The notes below the pieces were generated by a model. That model saw nothing but the letters and a program-made list of their open reading frames with translations, had not been told where the DNA came from and searched no databases. A program made the translations under genes and the position numbers. From contig CASDYC010000001.1 of the NCBI GenBank assembly GCA_949285665.1, forward strand, positions 706,107 to 770,106: a stretch of DNA of 64,000 nt. Reading direction: 5' to 3'. The stretch comes from an uncultured bacterium. Its GTDB lineage: Bacteria; Bacillota_I; Bacilli_A; RFN20; CAG-826. This document shows positions 36,747 to 44,042 of the stretch, one piece after another (position 1 is the stretch's first letter; the number at the start of each line of letters is the position of its first letter).

Positions 36747-38170
36747 TGGCTAATGATAAAATAGCTTGCAATTTACAAGCCGAAACTAATGTATTAAGCA
36801 TCGCTTTAACGGATAATGATGCTGCAAATTTAATAATTAATGCGTTAGATGTTGATAATTTTTCAAATAAAAAATACCAATATATTTTTGAATGCTTAAA
36901 AGATTTATATAGAAGAGGCGTTTCAGTTGAAATCAACTCACTTGTTTCAACTCTTGAAGAGAAAAAATATTTATCACTAATTGGTGGGATTGATTTTATT
37001 TCAAATTTATTACTCGAATATAAAGGTAGTGATGGAGTTGAAGAAAATATTAGAATTTTAAAAAATAAAACAACTATTAGACAATTATTTAATCAGTTTG
37101 ATGATCTTGAAACAAAATATTTTTTAAATGATTTTGAAAATGATAATGAATTTTTAAATATTGCAGACACAAAATTAAACGAAATAATCCAAAATCGTAC
37201 CATTGAAGGATTTAAAAATTTAAAGGAAGTATCTAGAACTGTTGTTGAAAATATGCAAGCCGCAAGAGCTTCTGGAAGTTCAATTGTTGGAGTTGATACT
37301 GGTTATACTCAATTAAATAAAATTACTTCTGGTCTTCAAAAAGGGGAAGTATGGGTATTAGCAGCAAGACCAAGTGTTGGAAAAACAGCTCTTGGAATTA
37401 ATATTGCATATAAAGTTGCTCAAAAAACTAATTGTCCAGTTTTATTCTTTTCTCTTGAAATGGATGCTGGTCAAATTGGAAGTAGAATTTTATCAAGTGT
37501 GAGCAATGTATCAAGTGATAAAATAGCAACTGGTTTATATAATAAAGAAGATGGTGAAAGAATCGCCCAAGCTTTAAAAGAAATGAGTTCAACACCAATT
37601 TTTATTGATGAAACTCCAAATATTGACTTAAATGATTTAGAAGCAAAAACTTATAAATTCCATGCAGAACATAAGAATTTAAAGCTTATTTTAATCGATT
37701 ATTTAGGTTTAATTAAAACATCTGGCCGATTTGAAAATGAAAGAATAAGAATTGGAAATATTTGTCATAGAATCCATTCTCTTGCAAAAAAATTAAATGT
37801 TCCAATTATTTTAATTTCTCAATTAAGTAGAGCTCCAGAAAAAGGTGGAGGTGGTCAAAGAAGACCAATTATGTCCGATTTAAGAGAATCTGGCGATATT
37901 GAACAAGATGCCGATAAAGTAGTTTTATTATATAGAAGTGATTATCAATCAAATGGAGCAACAAATGCTTTTGATGGAGATAATACACAAGAAACTGTCA
38001 ACAATAATCCAGTAGATAGAAATTCGTCAAGTGTTGTTGAAGTAATTGTTTCAAAAAATAGAACAGGCCCAACTGGAACCGCTTATTTACTATTTATGAA
38101 AAGTTATTCAAGTTTTAAAAATCCTGCAGATGATGTTATTGAATCATATAAAAAACAACATAAATTATGA
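36746..38170 (+). CDS. dnaB: Replicative DNA helicase DnaB (DnaC in Bacillus)
   Basis: Hexameric fork helicase, 474 residues. The N-terminal domain begins LQAETNVLSIALTDN. The RecA-like core has Walker A AARPSVGKTALG, FFSLEMDAGQIGSRI, and QLSRAPE ... RRPIMSDLRESGDIEQDAD. It sits in gdpP-rplI-dnaB-walJ-rlmH, the usual Bacillota cluster, here without purA or walRK. It overlaps walJ by 4 nt. Confidence 0.96.
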   Translation: MANDKIACNLQAETNVLSIALTDNDAANLIINALDVDNFSNKKYQYIFECLKDLYRRGVSVEINSLVSTLEEKKYLSLIGGIDFISNLLLEYKGSDGVEENIRILKNKTTIRQLFNQFDDLETKYFLNDFENDNEFLNIADTKLNEIIQNRTIEGFKNLKEVSRTVVENMQAARASGSSIVGVDTGYTQLNKITSGLQKGEVWVLAARPSVGKTALGINIAYKVAQKTNCPVLFFSLEMDAGQIGSRILSSVSNVSSDKIATGLYNKEDGERIAQALKEMSSTPIFIDETPNIDLNDLEAKTYKFHAEHKNLKLILIDYLGLIKTSGRFENERIRIGNICHRIHSLAKKLNVPIILISQLSRAPEKGGGGQRRPIMSDLRESGDIEQDADKVVLLYRSDYQSNGATNAFDGDNTQETVNNNPVDRNSSSVVEVIVSKNRTGPTGTAYLLFMKSYSSFKNPADDVIESYKKQHKL

Positions 38171-38904
38171 AAAAAATAATTTTTATTGGTAGTGGTTCAA
38201 AAGGTAATTCAACTCTAATTGAATATAAAGAAAATCGTTTTATTTTAATTGATTGTGGTTTTTCAAATCGATATTTTAATCATGTGTTAGAAATAAATAA
38301 TCTAAATATTAATCAAATTGATTATATTTTTATAACTCATAATCATATCGATCATATTAAAATGATTAACACACTTGATGGAAAGAAAATATATTCTTTT
38401 AAAAATACAATTCAAGATGTTAATTATAACTTTTTAAATGAAGGAGTTAATTATTTTTGTGATTTTGAAGTAAATGTTATTAAAACATCACATGATGCTC
38501 CAGATTCAATTGGATTTATTTTTAAAATTGATGATAAAGAAATTGTTTATTTAACAGATTTAGGATTTATTAAAAAAAGCATTTTAAATTTAATTAAAAA
38601 TAAAGATTATTACATTTTAGAATCAAATCATGATATTGATATGCTATTAAATTCAAATAGACCAAAATCTTTAATTAATCGTATTAAAGGAAGAAGTGGT
38701 CATTTAAGTAATCAACAAGCAATTAATTACTTAAATAAAGTGATAAACGATAATACAAAACATATATTCTTGGCGCATTTATCTCAAGAATGTAATAATG
38801 AAGATCTTTTAAATAATTATATTAAAGAAAATTTTAAATATTATAAAGATAATTTTGTAACTCTATTAAAACAAATTGATGGAAGTATTTTTTATTATGA
38901 TTAA
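38167..38904 (+). CDS. walJ: WalJ/YycJ-type metallo-beta-lactamase-fold hydrolase
   Basis: 245-residue metallo-hydrolase. The zinc motif THNHIDHIK (about 56-64) and downstream ligands (HDAPDSIG, LTDLGF, SNHD, HLS) are present. YycJ homologues act as exonucleases in mismatch repair in Bacillus relatives, while the walRK context that names it is missing here. Its start overlaps dnaB by 4 nt and its end overlaps rlmH by 8 nt. Confidence 0.88.
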   Translation: MKKIIFIGSGSKGNSTLIEYKENRFILIDCGFSNRYFNHVLEINNLNINQIDYIFITHNHIDHIKMINTLDGKKIYSFKNTIQDVNYNFLNEGVNYFCDFEVNVIKTSHDAPDSIGFIFKIDDKEIVYLTDLGFIKKSILNLIKNKDYYILESNHDIDMLLNSNRPKSLINRIKGRSGHLSNQQAINYLNKVINDNTKHIFLAHLSQECNNEDLLNNYIKENFKYYKDNFVTLLKQIDGSIFYYD

Positions 38905-39376
38905 TATTAGATTAATTTGTGTTGGGAAAATAAAAGAAAATTATTTAAAAGAAGCAATTTTAGAATATAAAAAAAGATTATCTAAGTATGCAAATTTTGA
39001 AATAATTGAAGTTAAAGATGAAAAAGTAAGTGAGAATCCATCACTTAAAGAAATTGAAACAATTAAAGATAAAGAATTTGAAAATATTAAAAAATATATT
39101 AATTCTGCGGACTTTTTGTTAATTTTTGATTTAAAAGGAAAAGAATTTAATTCGATTAGTTATGCAAAATATTTAAATAACATAATGATTAATAATTCAA
39201 AAATTACTTTTGTAATTGGTGGATCTTATGGAATAAGTGAAAAAATTAATTCTTTTAAAAATGAAAAAATCAAACTATCAAGTTTGACTTTTCCTCATCA
39301 ATTATGTCGAGTGATTGTTTTAGAATCTTTATATAGATGTTTTAAAATAATTAATAATGAAACGTATCATAAATAA
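38897..39376 (+). CDS. rlmH: 23S rRNA (pseudouridine1915-N3) methyltransferase RlmH
   Basis: SPOUT-fold methyltransferase, 159 residues from the ATG at 38897 (MINIRLICVGKIKENYL). An upstream in-frame start at 38876 would add 7 residues that the family lacks. The SAM knot reads FVIGGSYGIS, and the C-terminus LTFPHQLCRVIVLESLYR is diagnostic. It overlaps walJ by 8 nt. The stop abuts the convergent HAD gene with no hairpin between them. Confidence 0.93.
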   Translation: MINIRLICVGKIKENYLKEAILEYKKRLSKYANFEIIEVKDEKVSENPSLKEIETIKDKEFENIKKYINSADFLLIFDLKGKEFNSISYAKYLNNIMINNSKITFVIGGSYGISEKINSFKNEKIKLSSLTFPHQLCRVIVLESLYRCFKIINNETYHK

Positions 39377-40177
39377 TTAAATTAAATTAAAGTGCTTCAT
39401 GGCTTTTGCCCAACCGTCATTATCAATATCATCTGTTACATAATCAGCAGCATCTTTTACTTTTTGATTGGCATTTCCCATTGCAACTCCAATTCCAGAA
39501 AATTGCAAAACTTCAATATCGTTATTACCATCTCCAATTGCAAGACAATTTTCTGGTTTTAAATTTAAATATGTCAAAAGTGCAAGAACGCCTTTAGATT
39601 TATCGCTATCTTCAGGCATAATATCAACGGCATATTCATCCCATCTAGCACTTTTTGCCCCCTTAATATGTGGTAAAAATAGAGATTCATCTAATTCATC
39701 ACAAAAACAAATTGCTTGATAAACAACTCGATCATAATGATCTGGAAAACTACGAGGTTGTGGGAATCTTGTTCCATATTTTTCATGAGCAGAAATTACT
39801 CTTTCATCAATATAATTAATATGGCCTTCGGTTTCTTCAATTAATGTTAAACCAAATCGTAATCTTTTAGAAAATTTAATTAAAGCATCAACAACATTGC
39901 TTGGAATTGGATATGAATAAATTATTTTGTCATTTATAATAACAGCAGCACCGTTCATTACAATATAACCATCTGGTTTTACATAATCTAAAACGCCAGA
40001 TTTTCTAATTAAATATTTATTTCTACCAGAACATAAAAATACTTTAATTCCTCTTTCTTGTAATTTTTTAAATGCATCAACAGCGGATTGAGGAACTTTA
40101 TTTGTATTATGTGAAAATAATGTTTGGTCAATATCAGTAATTACAATTTTAATGTCTTCGTTAAATGTTTTTTCCAT
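39377..40177 (-). CDS. Cof-type HAD-superfamily phosphatase
   Basis: 266 residues. Motif I is TDIDQTLFS (Asp15/Asp17; the usual Gly after the second Asp is Gln). Motif II is LCSGRN, and the C-terminal motif IV is AIGDGNNDIEVLQFSGIGVAMGNA. The C2-type cap fits the Cof/YidA group that hydrolyses sugar phosphates or flavin-related phosphates; substrate unknown. CTAGGAGG precedes ATG. It is divergent from the 113-aa gene at 40219. Confidence 0.88.
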   Translation of the reverse strand: MEKTFNEDIKIVITDIDQTLFSHNTNKVPQSAVDAFKKLQERGIKVFLCSGRNKYLIRKSGVLDYVKPDGYIVMNGAAVIINDKIIYSYPIPSNVVDALIKFSKRLRFGLTLIEETEGHINYIDERVISAHEKYGTRFPQPRSFPDHYDRVVYQAICFCDELDESLFLPHIKGAKSARWDEYAVDIMPEDSDKSKGVLALLTYLNLKPENCLAIGDGNNDIEVLQFSGIGVAMGNANQKVKDAADYVTDDIDNDGWAKAMKHFNLI

Positions 40178-40205
40178 TTATGTTCCTCCTAGGTTTAAAA
40201 TATTT

Positions 40206-40211
40206 TATAAT
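40206..40211 (+). promoter_or_regulatory. -10 box 7 nt before the 113-aa gene
   Basis: TATAAT lies 7 nt before the ATG at 40219, without a ribosome site: another predicted leaderless start. The -35 region would overlap the ribosome site of the divergent HAD gene. Confidence 0.5.
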
Positions 40212-40218
40212 ATTTAAC

Positions 40219-40560
40219 ATGGAAACGTATGAAGAATTTAAAAAATTTAAAAGAATTGACGGAGATAAATATCCATATCTTCAAGAATTTGAATTAGATG
40301 ATGGTTCAATATTTTTTATTGAGCCAACATTTTATACTCAACTAGTTGGTATGAAAGCCCATCACCAAGATAAATTTGATAAAATTATGGAAAAATTATT
40401 ATCAATTGTTAGAAAAAATAAAAAAGTAATATTTACTGGCGATTATGAATTTCCATACATTGAATTAGATGGATTTATTTATCAAGAGATAACCGATATA
40501 ACTGATCCTTTATTAATTTTTGTAGAAGATAAATCTAGAGGATCAGATTATGGAGATTAA
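40219..40560 (+). CDS. Conserved-looking hypothetical protein (113 aa)
   Basis: Unrecognised. I start it at 40219 (METYEEFKKFKRIDG) because a TATAAT lies 7 nt upstream; the longer in-frame start at 40165 would place the promoter inside the gene. It is an acidic, soluble-looking protein with aromatic residues spread throughout and no signal peptide or membrane helix. Base composition is like its neighbours, so it is probably native. It ends at a strong terminator. Confidence 0.7.
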   Translation: METYEEFKKFKRIDGDKYPYLQEFELDDGSIFFIEPTFYTQLVGMKAHHQDKFDKIMEKLLSIVRKNKKVIFTGDYEFPYIELDGFIYQEITDITDPLLIFVEDKSRGSDYGD

Positions 40561-40590
40561 AAAAAGCGATGTAACAATCGCTTTTTTAAT
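40561..40590. terminator. Terminator after the 113-aa gene, also facing the 382-aa gene
   Basis: AAAAAGCGAT (40561-40570), 6-nt loop, ATCGCTTTTT (40577-40586) and another T. The mirror A-run lets it serve the convergent membrane-protein gene too. Confidence 0.88.
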
Positions 40591-40611
40591 ATAGAATTTT
40601 TATTTTTTATT

Positions 40612-41760
40612 TTATTGATTATTATAAACTCTAAAGTTTTTAGTCCACATAAATAGAGCTCTAATACCATAAGTTAATACAAATAAGAATATTCCAATAA
40701 CAGATGGGAATACGAATCCAAAGATCAATGTTAATATTGCAGGACTAAGTGCAATCCAACAACAAATCTTGAGGCATTCATGATATTTATAAACTTTAAA
40801 TGGATTATTTTTACCTCTAGTTACTAAGAATATAACTAAAGACATAATTAGAATAATTGCAGAATTAACAGCCAATACGATAGAAATTTGAATAACAGCT
40901 GTTTGAATTTTAATTGATAAATATCCATCTCTAAAGAATATTTGCCAAGATTCAATTACTCTTTGATGAGAATCTTCATTTTTAGATAAAGATAAAATAT
41001 TATTAATTTGTTTTAAGTTAATATTTACATAATCTCCAGTCATTGCTTGAGAAAGTGTACCTTTAGCATTATATTTATAAAGATTAAATGTGTATTTTCC
41101 AAAAGCTAAAAATGAAGTTTGTCTTGTGGAAGTTGAGTTTGAATTATTAGTTTTATCTTGTAATAAAACGATAATATCATCAATGTTTTGTGGAATAGAA
41201 GAACCGCTTGATAATAATGTAATCATATCATTATATGAAGGCATTATTATTTTTTCGCTTCCATCAGCTAATTTTTCAGTTTGTCTTTCTCTTGGAAAAT
41301 ATGTAAAATCCCAAACTTCTAAAATTGTTCTTTCTTTATCAATTGTGTTATTATTTTCATCTTCTTCTAAATAATATCCATTATAAGAAAATAGTGGTTT
41401 AGTATAATTTTTATTTGAATAACTTCCATCGCTTGAAGTAATTGTTAATGAATTATGAACATCTATATCATCATAATTTTTATTTTCACCATTTGCTTCA
41501 TTAATTAAGTTAAATTCTAATTCGTTTGTTGCTAAAAAGTTTTCTGTAAATGCAACTAAACCATTATCAACTTCATAAGTATTAGATGTTATTATACTTC
41601 CGCCATCAACAGTGCAAGTTTGCACCGTAATTGGAATTACTGAAATAATTGTTGCTAATAAAAAATATATTAAAGCTGCCCACCATTTAAATTTACGGCC
41701 AGCTTCAATACAGACATCATTTTTATAAAAACTTTTTAAAATATAACCAAATACAGACAT
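40612..41760 (-). CDS. Putative membrane protein with large extracytoplasmic loop
   Basis: 382 residues, family not recognised. One hydrophobic segment is near the N-terminus (about 25-47). A long hydrophilic region of roughly 230 residues rich in Asn, Ser and Thr follows, then three hydrophobic segments near the C-terminus (about 285-310, 335-352, 353-372). This layout resembles DUF1189-type proteins, but I see no decisive motif. No ribosome site is seen; TAAAAT lies 12 nt before ATG. It lies divergent from ssrA. Confidence 0.7.
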   Translation of the reverse strand: MSVFGYILKSFYKNDVCIEAGRKFKWWAALIYFLLATIISVIPITVQTCTVDGGSIITSNTYEVDNGLVAFTENFLATNELEFNLINEANGENKNYDDIDVHNSLTITSSDGSYSNKNYTKPLFSYNGYYLEEDENNNTIDKERTILEVWDFTYFPRERQTEKLADGSEKIIMPSYNDMITLLSSGSSIPQNIDDIIVLLQDKTNNSNSTSTRQTSFLAFGKYTFNLYKYNAKGTLSQAMTGDYVNINLKQINNILSLSKNEDSHQRVIESWQIFFRDGYLSIKIQTAVIQISIVLAVNSAIILIMSLVIFLVTRGKNNPFKVYKYHECLKICCWIALSPAILTLIFGFVFPSVIGIFLFVLTYGIRALFMWTKNFRVYNNQ

Positions 41761-41809
41761 AAATGCTTTAATATTTTAATAAATTATTTAAAAAAATACA
41801 ATTAAATTA

Positions 41810-41818
41810 TGATATAAT
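41810..41818 (+). promoter_or_regulatory. Extended -10 promoter of ssrA
   Basis: TGATATAAT (TGn plus TATAAT) ends 10 nt before the inferred 5' end of tmRNA. The same 9-mer recurs at 54352-54360 before the 457-aa gene. Confidence 0.65.
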
Positions 41819-41828
41819 TTAAAAGCTT

Positions 41829-42203
41829 GGGGAAGTACTGGTTTTCGACATAGGTACTGGTCTGGCTTAAATTGCAGTCGAGTGGTGACGTTATCACTAA
41901 AAAATAAATATCTGGCAACAGAAATTACGCTTACGCAGCTGCTTAATCTTAGCCTAATAATATAAGTCGTATTTAATACGAAGTTGCGTGTCTTATTATT
42001 TGTTTATCCTTAGACATTTAATAAGGCAAGTCTAATTAAGGATATATAAGTTTGATGATTATAAAGACTTATGAATATTTATAATCTAGTTGGTATGAAT
42101 TTGGTATGTTTATAATATCAATAAAATTAAAAATATGCCTAAACTGTAGAGATTTTTGTGGGACTACTTGTGGACCGGAGTTCAACTCTCCGCTTCTCCA
42201 CCA
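41829..42203 (+). ncRNA. ssrA: Transfer-messenger RNA (tmRNA)
   Basis: Rescues stalled ribosomes and tags the nascent chain. The 5' end GGGGAAGTACTGGTTTTCGA and the 3' end TTCAACTCTCCGCTTCTCC-ACCA form the tRNA-like domain; acceptor arm GGGGAAG pairs with CTTCTCC with one G-U. The reading frame at 41914-41946 encodes GNRNYAYAAA followed by TAA, a 10-residue proteolysis tag with an Ala-rich end. The genomic CCA is encoded. I placed the ends by pairing the acceptor stem. Confidence 0.95.
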
Positions 42204-42233
42204 TTTTATAACTAATATTTTGATACAAAGTAA

Positions 42234-42407
42234 GGGTATCAAAGTGAACAATATTTGCTCGAGAAATCGGGTTTTTTATTTGAACTTAGTTTTATTAGTT
42301 GGTGGTTATTAGTGCTCATCACCCTCGGCGGTATGTATTTATATGTCTATCCATATTATATGACTGCGAAGAGCAATATATATTTCGACGAAGCAAATAA
42401 ATCGTAA
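42234..42407 (+). pseudogene. C-terminal fragment of a DUF975-type membrane protein
   Basis: An open frame without a start codon begins after TAA at 42231 and ends in TAA at 42405. Its translation contains FLFELSFISWWLLVLITLGG followed by a PYYMTAKSNIYFDEANKS end, which matches the C-terminal end of DUF975 proteins (LSFIGW...LTLGIG...PY...A..Y). Only about 57 codons remain, and the N-terminal part is missing because the frame begins 30 nt after the tmRNA CCA. It looks like one side of a recombination junction. Frame and match were read by eye. Confidence 0.65.
42257..42281 (+). terminator. Possible ssrA terminator inside the DUF975 fragment
   Basis: CTCGA (42258-42262), GAAA tetraloop, TCGGG (42267-42271), then TTTTTT. 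The stem has one U-G pair. It lies 54 nt after the tmRNA CCA and within the coding fragment, so foreign sequence may have been recruited as the terminator. Confidence 0.5.
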
Positions 42408-42428
42408 ATAATAATCAAATATTATAAG

Positions 42429-42486
42429 ACTGTTATTATAATTGTATTATTTGACAAAAACTTACATTATTGTAACAGTTTTTTCT
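42429..42486. repeat. Imperfect 14-bp inverted repeat with T-run
   Basis: ACTGTTATTATAAT (42429-42442) mirrors ATTATTGTAACAGT (42466-42479), 12 of 14 pairing, followed by TTTTTTCTTT. It could be a weak terminator or an element end. It overlaps the end of the short minus-strand ORF. Confidence 0.4.
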
Positions 42487-42504
42487 TTGCTCACGTTTTT
42501 TCAT
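42436..42504 (-). CDS. Possible 22-residue peptide gene
   Basis: A minus-strand ORF, MKKREQRKNCYNNVSFCQII plus two residues. GAAAGGAG (42523-42516) lies 11 nt upstream, and a TATAAT is found further upstream near 42555. The combination of promoter-like and ribosome-site sequences before such a short frame suggests either a small basic peptide or the head of a truncated gene. No homologue is recognised. Confidence 0.28.
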   Translation of the reverse strand: MKKREQRKNCYNNVSFCQIIQL

Positions 42505-42636
42505 ACTTCAAATAGCTCCTTTCTAGTAGGCAAAGAAGGTGATTAAATTATAAAACAAAGAAAGAAAGCAAAATGAAAACAGTTAGGTTGCACTGAGTTT
42601 GTCAGTTAACTCATTTATCAAAAAAGAAAAAAACAC

Positions 42637-42668
42637 TTGTCAAAAATGTGCGGGGGGGGGGGTATAAT
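42637..42668 (+). promoter_or_regulatory. Promoter with G11 homopolymer spacer (possible phase switch)
   Basis: TTGTCA (42637-42642) and TATAAT (42663-42668) are separated by 20 nt, of which the last 11 are an unbroken run of G (42652-42662). This is exceptional in such an AT-rich sequence. Slippage by three G would restore the optimal 17-nt spacing. The UDG-like gene starts 5 or 8 nt after the -10 box (ATGs at 42674 and 42677). Confidence 0.6.
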
Positions 42669-42676
42669 TTTTAATG

Positions 42677-43236
42677 ATGAGCGGACCAAAAATTGAGTAT
42701 AGTTTTAATAGCCAATCTAACCTTGATAATAATACCAAAATATTAATTGTTGGCACTTTTACCAGTCCGTTAGGGATATATAATGGCTACTTTTATGGTG
42801 CCCAGCGTAATTGCGTGTATAAAAGATTAGATGAATTATTCAACACTGGAAATATCTTTCAAACTTTAAAGAAAAGATTAATAGAAACAAACAACAAAAA
42901 AGAAGTTGTTGAACAAATAAATAAAGAACTTAGTGAAAGAAATATTGCTTTTTTGATGTCGTTGAAGAATGCAAAAGGAAAATTCCGTGCAGTCCTTATG
43001 ATAAAGATCTTGAAGTTATTAGATTTGCTCTTGATACGTTTAAAGAAAAAAGTTGTTCACTCAAATTTATTATTTTTACTTCTAATACCGCAAAAAAATG
43101 GTTTATAGATAACGGATTTCAAAAATATTACGCTCTAAAAGAAACCAATCATGCTGTTTTAAATATGAGAGGCAAAAACAATATAGAAGATGTAAAAAAA
43201 TTATTATTTTTAAGTTCACTAATAAAGGAGGAATAA
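42677..43236 (+). pseudogene. UDG-superfamily DNA glycosylase-like gene, frameshifted
   Basis: The first half (MSGPKIEYSFNSQ... LIVGTFTSPLGIYNGYFYGA, RNCVYKRLDEL) matches the uracil/hypoxanthine DNA glycosylase superfamily pattern. After IAF at a T6 run (42949-42954) the frame is lost. Reading one base off continues DVVEECKRKIPCSPYDK, then FIIFTSNTAKKWFIDNGFQ, and ends LIKEE at 43236. One extra T (T7) would restore a protein of about 187 residues. This may be a true mutation, slippage or a sequencing error in the homopolymer. A second ATG at 42674 is also possible. Confidence 0.72.
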
Positions 43237-43239
43237 ATT

Positions 43240-44022
43240 ATGGGACTTATTAAAGGACTTATTAAAGGATATTTTAAGTTATTATCTAAGATATTTGGTT
43301 TTAAGCAAGAAGAACAAACACAAAATTATTATTCTAAAAATCCTGAGCTAGTAAGAACCGAAGAACAATTCAATAAAATAGTTGATTCGGTAAAAGCGTA
43401 TCTTGATGAAGACTATGAAAATATATATGGCGTATATGTTGCATATATTTATGAGCAAGATGGCGTTGAGTATAATCCTCGTGTTAATAATGACAATTAT
43501 TATATTTTAAACGATGCCATTACCGCAGCGGTTTTGGATAAAATTTTTGGTAGGCACGATTTATTTGATTTTGGTGATAATTTTACTAAAAATGAATTTC
43601 CTTCGATAATGTGGCATTACTATTACAGTGATTGGTATGTTCTTAAAGGCAACCCTATGCTTCTTTGGATTAAAAATTATAGTGAAAAATACCCAAATAT
43701 TAAAATTACCCATCCGATGCTTTGGAGTGTTAATGCCTTTTTAAAAAACATAGTGAAAGCAAATCAAAAAAAAGATGAAAATGAAGAATCTTGTATGATT
43801 AGAATTCGCAAATTGTTGCTCGATTATGTTAAAGACAATCCGCTTAACAAAATTTTATATGCATCAAATATAAATAAATTTGAGAGTAATTGGACTTTGT
43901 ATAATGATTATATTTTGCCTTATTATCGTTGTTCAAAAAATAACTATAACGAGATATTTTTTGGTAACAATTCTTCTTATGAATTATTATCTCTCCAAGA
44001 TATTCAAAACAATTTATATTAA
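43240..44022 (+). CDS. Hypothetical protein (260 aa) of the ssrA-linked cassette
   Basis: Unrecognised. AAGGAGG lies inside the end of the previous gene, 3 nt past whose stop this one begins, so they are an operon. The N-terminus MGLIKGLIKGYFKLLSKIFG is a short amphipathic, repeat-containing helix that could touch membranes. The rest is acidic and very rich in Tyr, Asn and Trp (for example MWHYYYSDWYVLKGN). No signal peptide or catalytic motif is evident. Codon choice (CGC, GCC, ACC, CCG) differs from flanking native genes. Confidence 0.75.
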   Translation: MGLIKGLIKGYFKLLSKIFGFKQEEQTQNYYSKNPELVRTEEQFNKIVDSVKAYLDEDYENIYGVYVAYIYEQDGVEYNPRVNNDNYYILNDAITAAVLDKIFGRHDLFDFGDNFTKNEFPSIMWHYYYSDWYVLKGNPMLLWIKNYSEKYPNIKITHPMLWSVNAFLKNIVKANQKKDENEESCMIRIRKLLLDYVKDNPLNKILYASNINKFESNWTLYNDYILPYYRCSKNNYNEIFFGNNSSYELLSLQDIQNNLY

Positions 44023-44042
44023 AAATTAGGTTTTATATTGTG

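Noticed and set aside
42106-42312. 68-codon plus-strand ORF starting inside ssrA
   Set aside because: Its first 100 nt lie within the tmRNA tRNA-like and pseudoknot region, and the DUF975-like frame at 42234-42407 explains the rest in another phase.
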